Assembly (NCBI GenBank): GCA_021807845.1
Contig: JAKBCM010000065.1
Location: 1-7,496 of the forward strand
Direction: 5' to 3'
Length of the DNA: 7,496 nt
Source of the DNA: Pseudomonadota bacterium
GTDB lineage: Bacteria; Pseudomonadota; Gammaproteobacteria; Legionellales; Legionellaceae
Numbering within the stretch: the first letter of the stretch is position 1; each line of letters opens with the position of its first letter. Position numbers and translations under genes: made by a program. The notes beneath the pieces are model-generated. The model worked only from the letters and a program-made list of their open reading frames with translations. It was not told the DNA's origin and did not search any database. Of this stretch, positions 6,900 through 7,496 are shown piece by piece.

Positions 6900-7385
6900 A
6901 TGAACAAAAAGCTGATACTGCTTTTCTTAGGGACCGCGTTACTTACTGGATGCTCAGGGACTACTTATAAAAAGCCGCCTTTTAACAACCCAAGCGATGA
7001 TGCTGGAATTAAACTTGCAGAAGCGGCAAGTTCAGTGAGTGATTCCATGCATAAAATGGCGCGAGTAGAAAAAGTCATAACCCCGCCCCATAAAGACAAT
7101 ACATTGACGATTCCCAATGCATACAATTTACAGGCTCGTGCGTCCGTTGATTGGTCAGGACCGATTGCTGAAATCACAGCAAGAATAGCTAAAGCAGCTC
7201 ACTTTCGATTCAGGATCCTTGGGACAGAACCATCCATTCCCATCCTGGTTAGTCTCGATGTTGAAGACGTTAGTTTGGCTGAAATTTTAAGAAATATTGA
7301 CTATCAAGCTGGCAAAAAAGCTTTTATTCACGTTTATCCTAACAGTCAGGTGATTGAATTACGTTATGCAAAAATTTATTCGTAA
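6900..7385 (+). CDS. dotD: Dot/Icm type IVB secretion system outer-membrane lipoprotein DotD
   Basis: DotD is a core lipoprotein of the Dot/Icm type IVB secretion machine that delivers effectors into host cells. With DotC it brings DotH to the outer membrane and forms part of the core complex. The 161-residue protein has a lipoprotein signal peptide with lipobox LTGC, making Cys18 the lipidated residue. A linker (about 19-75, including KPPFNNPSDDAGIKLAEAA) and a C-terminal globular domain follow. That domain (about 76-158: LQARASVDWSGPI, ITARIAKAAHFRFRILG, IDYQAGKKAFIHVYP) is known in L. pneumophila DotD to resemble the N0 domain of secretins. The sequence closely matches L. pneumophila DotD as I remember it. 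The start has only a short GGA (6893-6895) as ribosome site. dotC begins 20 bp before its end. It has its own candidate promoter, separate from rsmD. Confidence 0.96.
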   Translation: MNKKLILLFLGTALLTGCSGTTYKKPPFNNPSDDAGIKLAEAASSVSDSMHKMARVEKVITPPHKDNTLTIPNAYNLQARASVDWSGPIAEITARIAKAAHFRFRILGTEPSIPILVSLDVEDVSLAEILRNIDYQAGKKAFIHVYPNSQVIELRYAKIYS

Positions 7386-7496
7386 GTTTCCCATCGTTTT
7401 GATGGTATTGCTCGTAGCCTGCTCCTCAAATAAACAAGTGGGGAATACTGACTCACTGGCTGGTTTACAAGAAATGGCAAATACCAAAAAATCGAA
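7366..7496 (+). CDS. dotC: Dot/Icm secretion system lipoprotein DotC (N-terminal part, truncated by window)
   Basis: Only the first 43 codons are present, and the gene continues past the window edge. The peptide begins MQKFIRKFPIVLMVLLVACS, a lipoprotein signal peptide with lipobox LVAC and lipidated Cys19. It continues with NTDSLAGLQEMANTKKS (27-43), which matches the start of mature DotC from L. pneumophila as I recall it. DotC is an outer-membrane lipoprotein that acts with DotD in placing DotH. The start lies inside dotD in another frame (20-bp overlap, 7366-7385) and has no well-placed ribosome site; AGGTGA is about 12 bases upstream. Its translation is therefore probably coupled to dotD. 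In Legionella dotB, the secretion ATPase, normally follows, but it lies outside this window. Confidence 0.9.
   Translation, partial: MQKFIRKFPIVLMVLLVACSSNKQVGNTDSLAGLQEMANTKKS

Noticed and set aside
6965..7177. 70-codon minus-strand frame inside dotD
   Set aside because: It is opposite conserved DotD coding sequence, and I recognised nothing in the predicted peptide.

Overview
The window reads as a chromosomal segment from a member of the Legionellales, most likely a Legionella species. The main reason is the right end. It encodes a lipoprotein that I recognise over its whole length as DotD, followed by the start of DotC, both outer-membrane-associated core components of the Dot/Icm type IVB secretion system. 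The remaining genes are gammaproteobacterial housekeeping genes, and the sequence is visibly AT-rich. From memory, the order rpoH, ftsX, ftsE, ftsY, two M16 peptidase genes, rsmD, dotD, dotC matches L. pneumophila. I could not run a search to confirm this or to name the species.

Left half, minus strand (about 7 to 3568). In transcription order the genes are ftsY (signal recognition particle receptor), ftsE and ftsX (the ABC-type divisome complex that controls septal peptidoglycan hydrolysis), then rpoH (heat-shock sigma factor, sigma-32). ftsY/ftsE and ftsE/ftsX overlap by a few bases, which suggests one translationally coupled operon. rpoH follows after 115 bp, with its own good extended -10 promoter and a possible weak terminator behind ftsX.

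Right half, plus strand (about 3636 to the end). A 67-bp divergent intergenic region separates ftsY from two exported M16-family peptidase homologues. The first keeps the zinc-binding HxxEH site and lacks the R/Y motif. The second lacks the zinc site and keeps the R/Y motif, so together they look like an obligate heterodimer. The second overlaps rsmD (16S rRNA guanine-N2 methyltransferase), and both junctions are ATGA overlaps. After rsmD there are 56 bp with a consensus TTGACA, a weak -10 and a near-perfect 21-bp palindrome. Then come dotD and the N-terminal 43 codons of dotC, which runs off the window.

All genes look intact except the truncated dotC. I see no mobile elements, RNA genes or CRISPR arrays. 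No intergenic stretch exceeds 300 bp. No new system is evident. The most interesting untested signal is the palindrome sitting on the predicted dotD transcription start.
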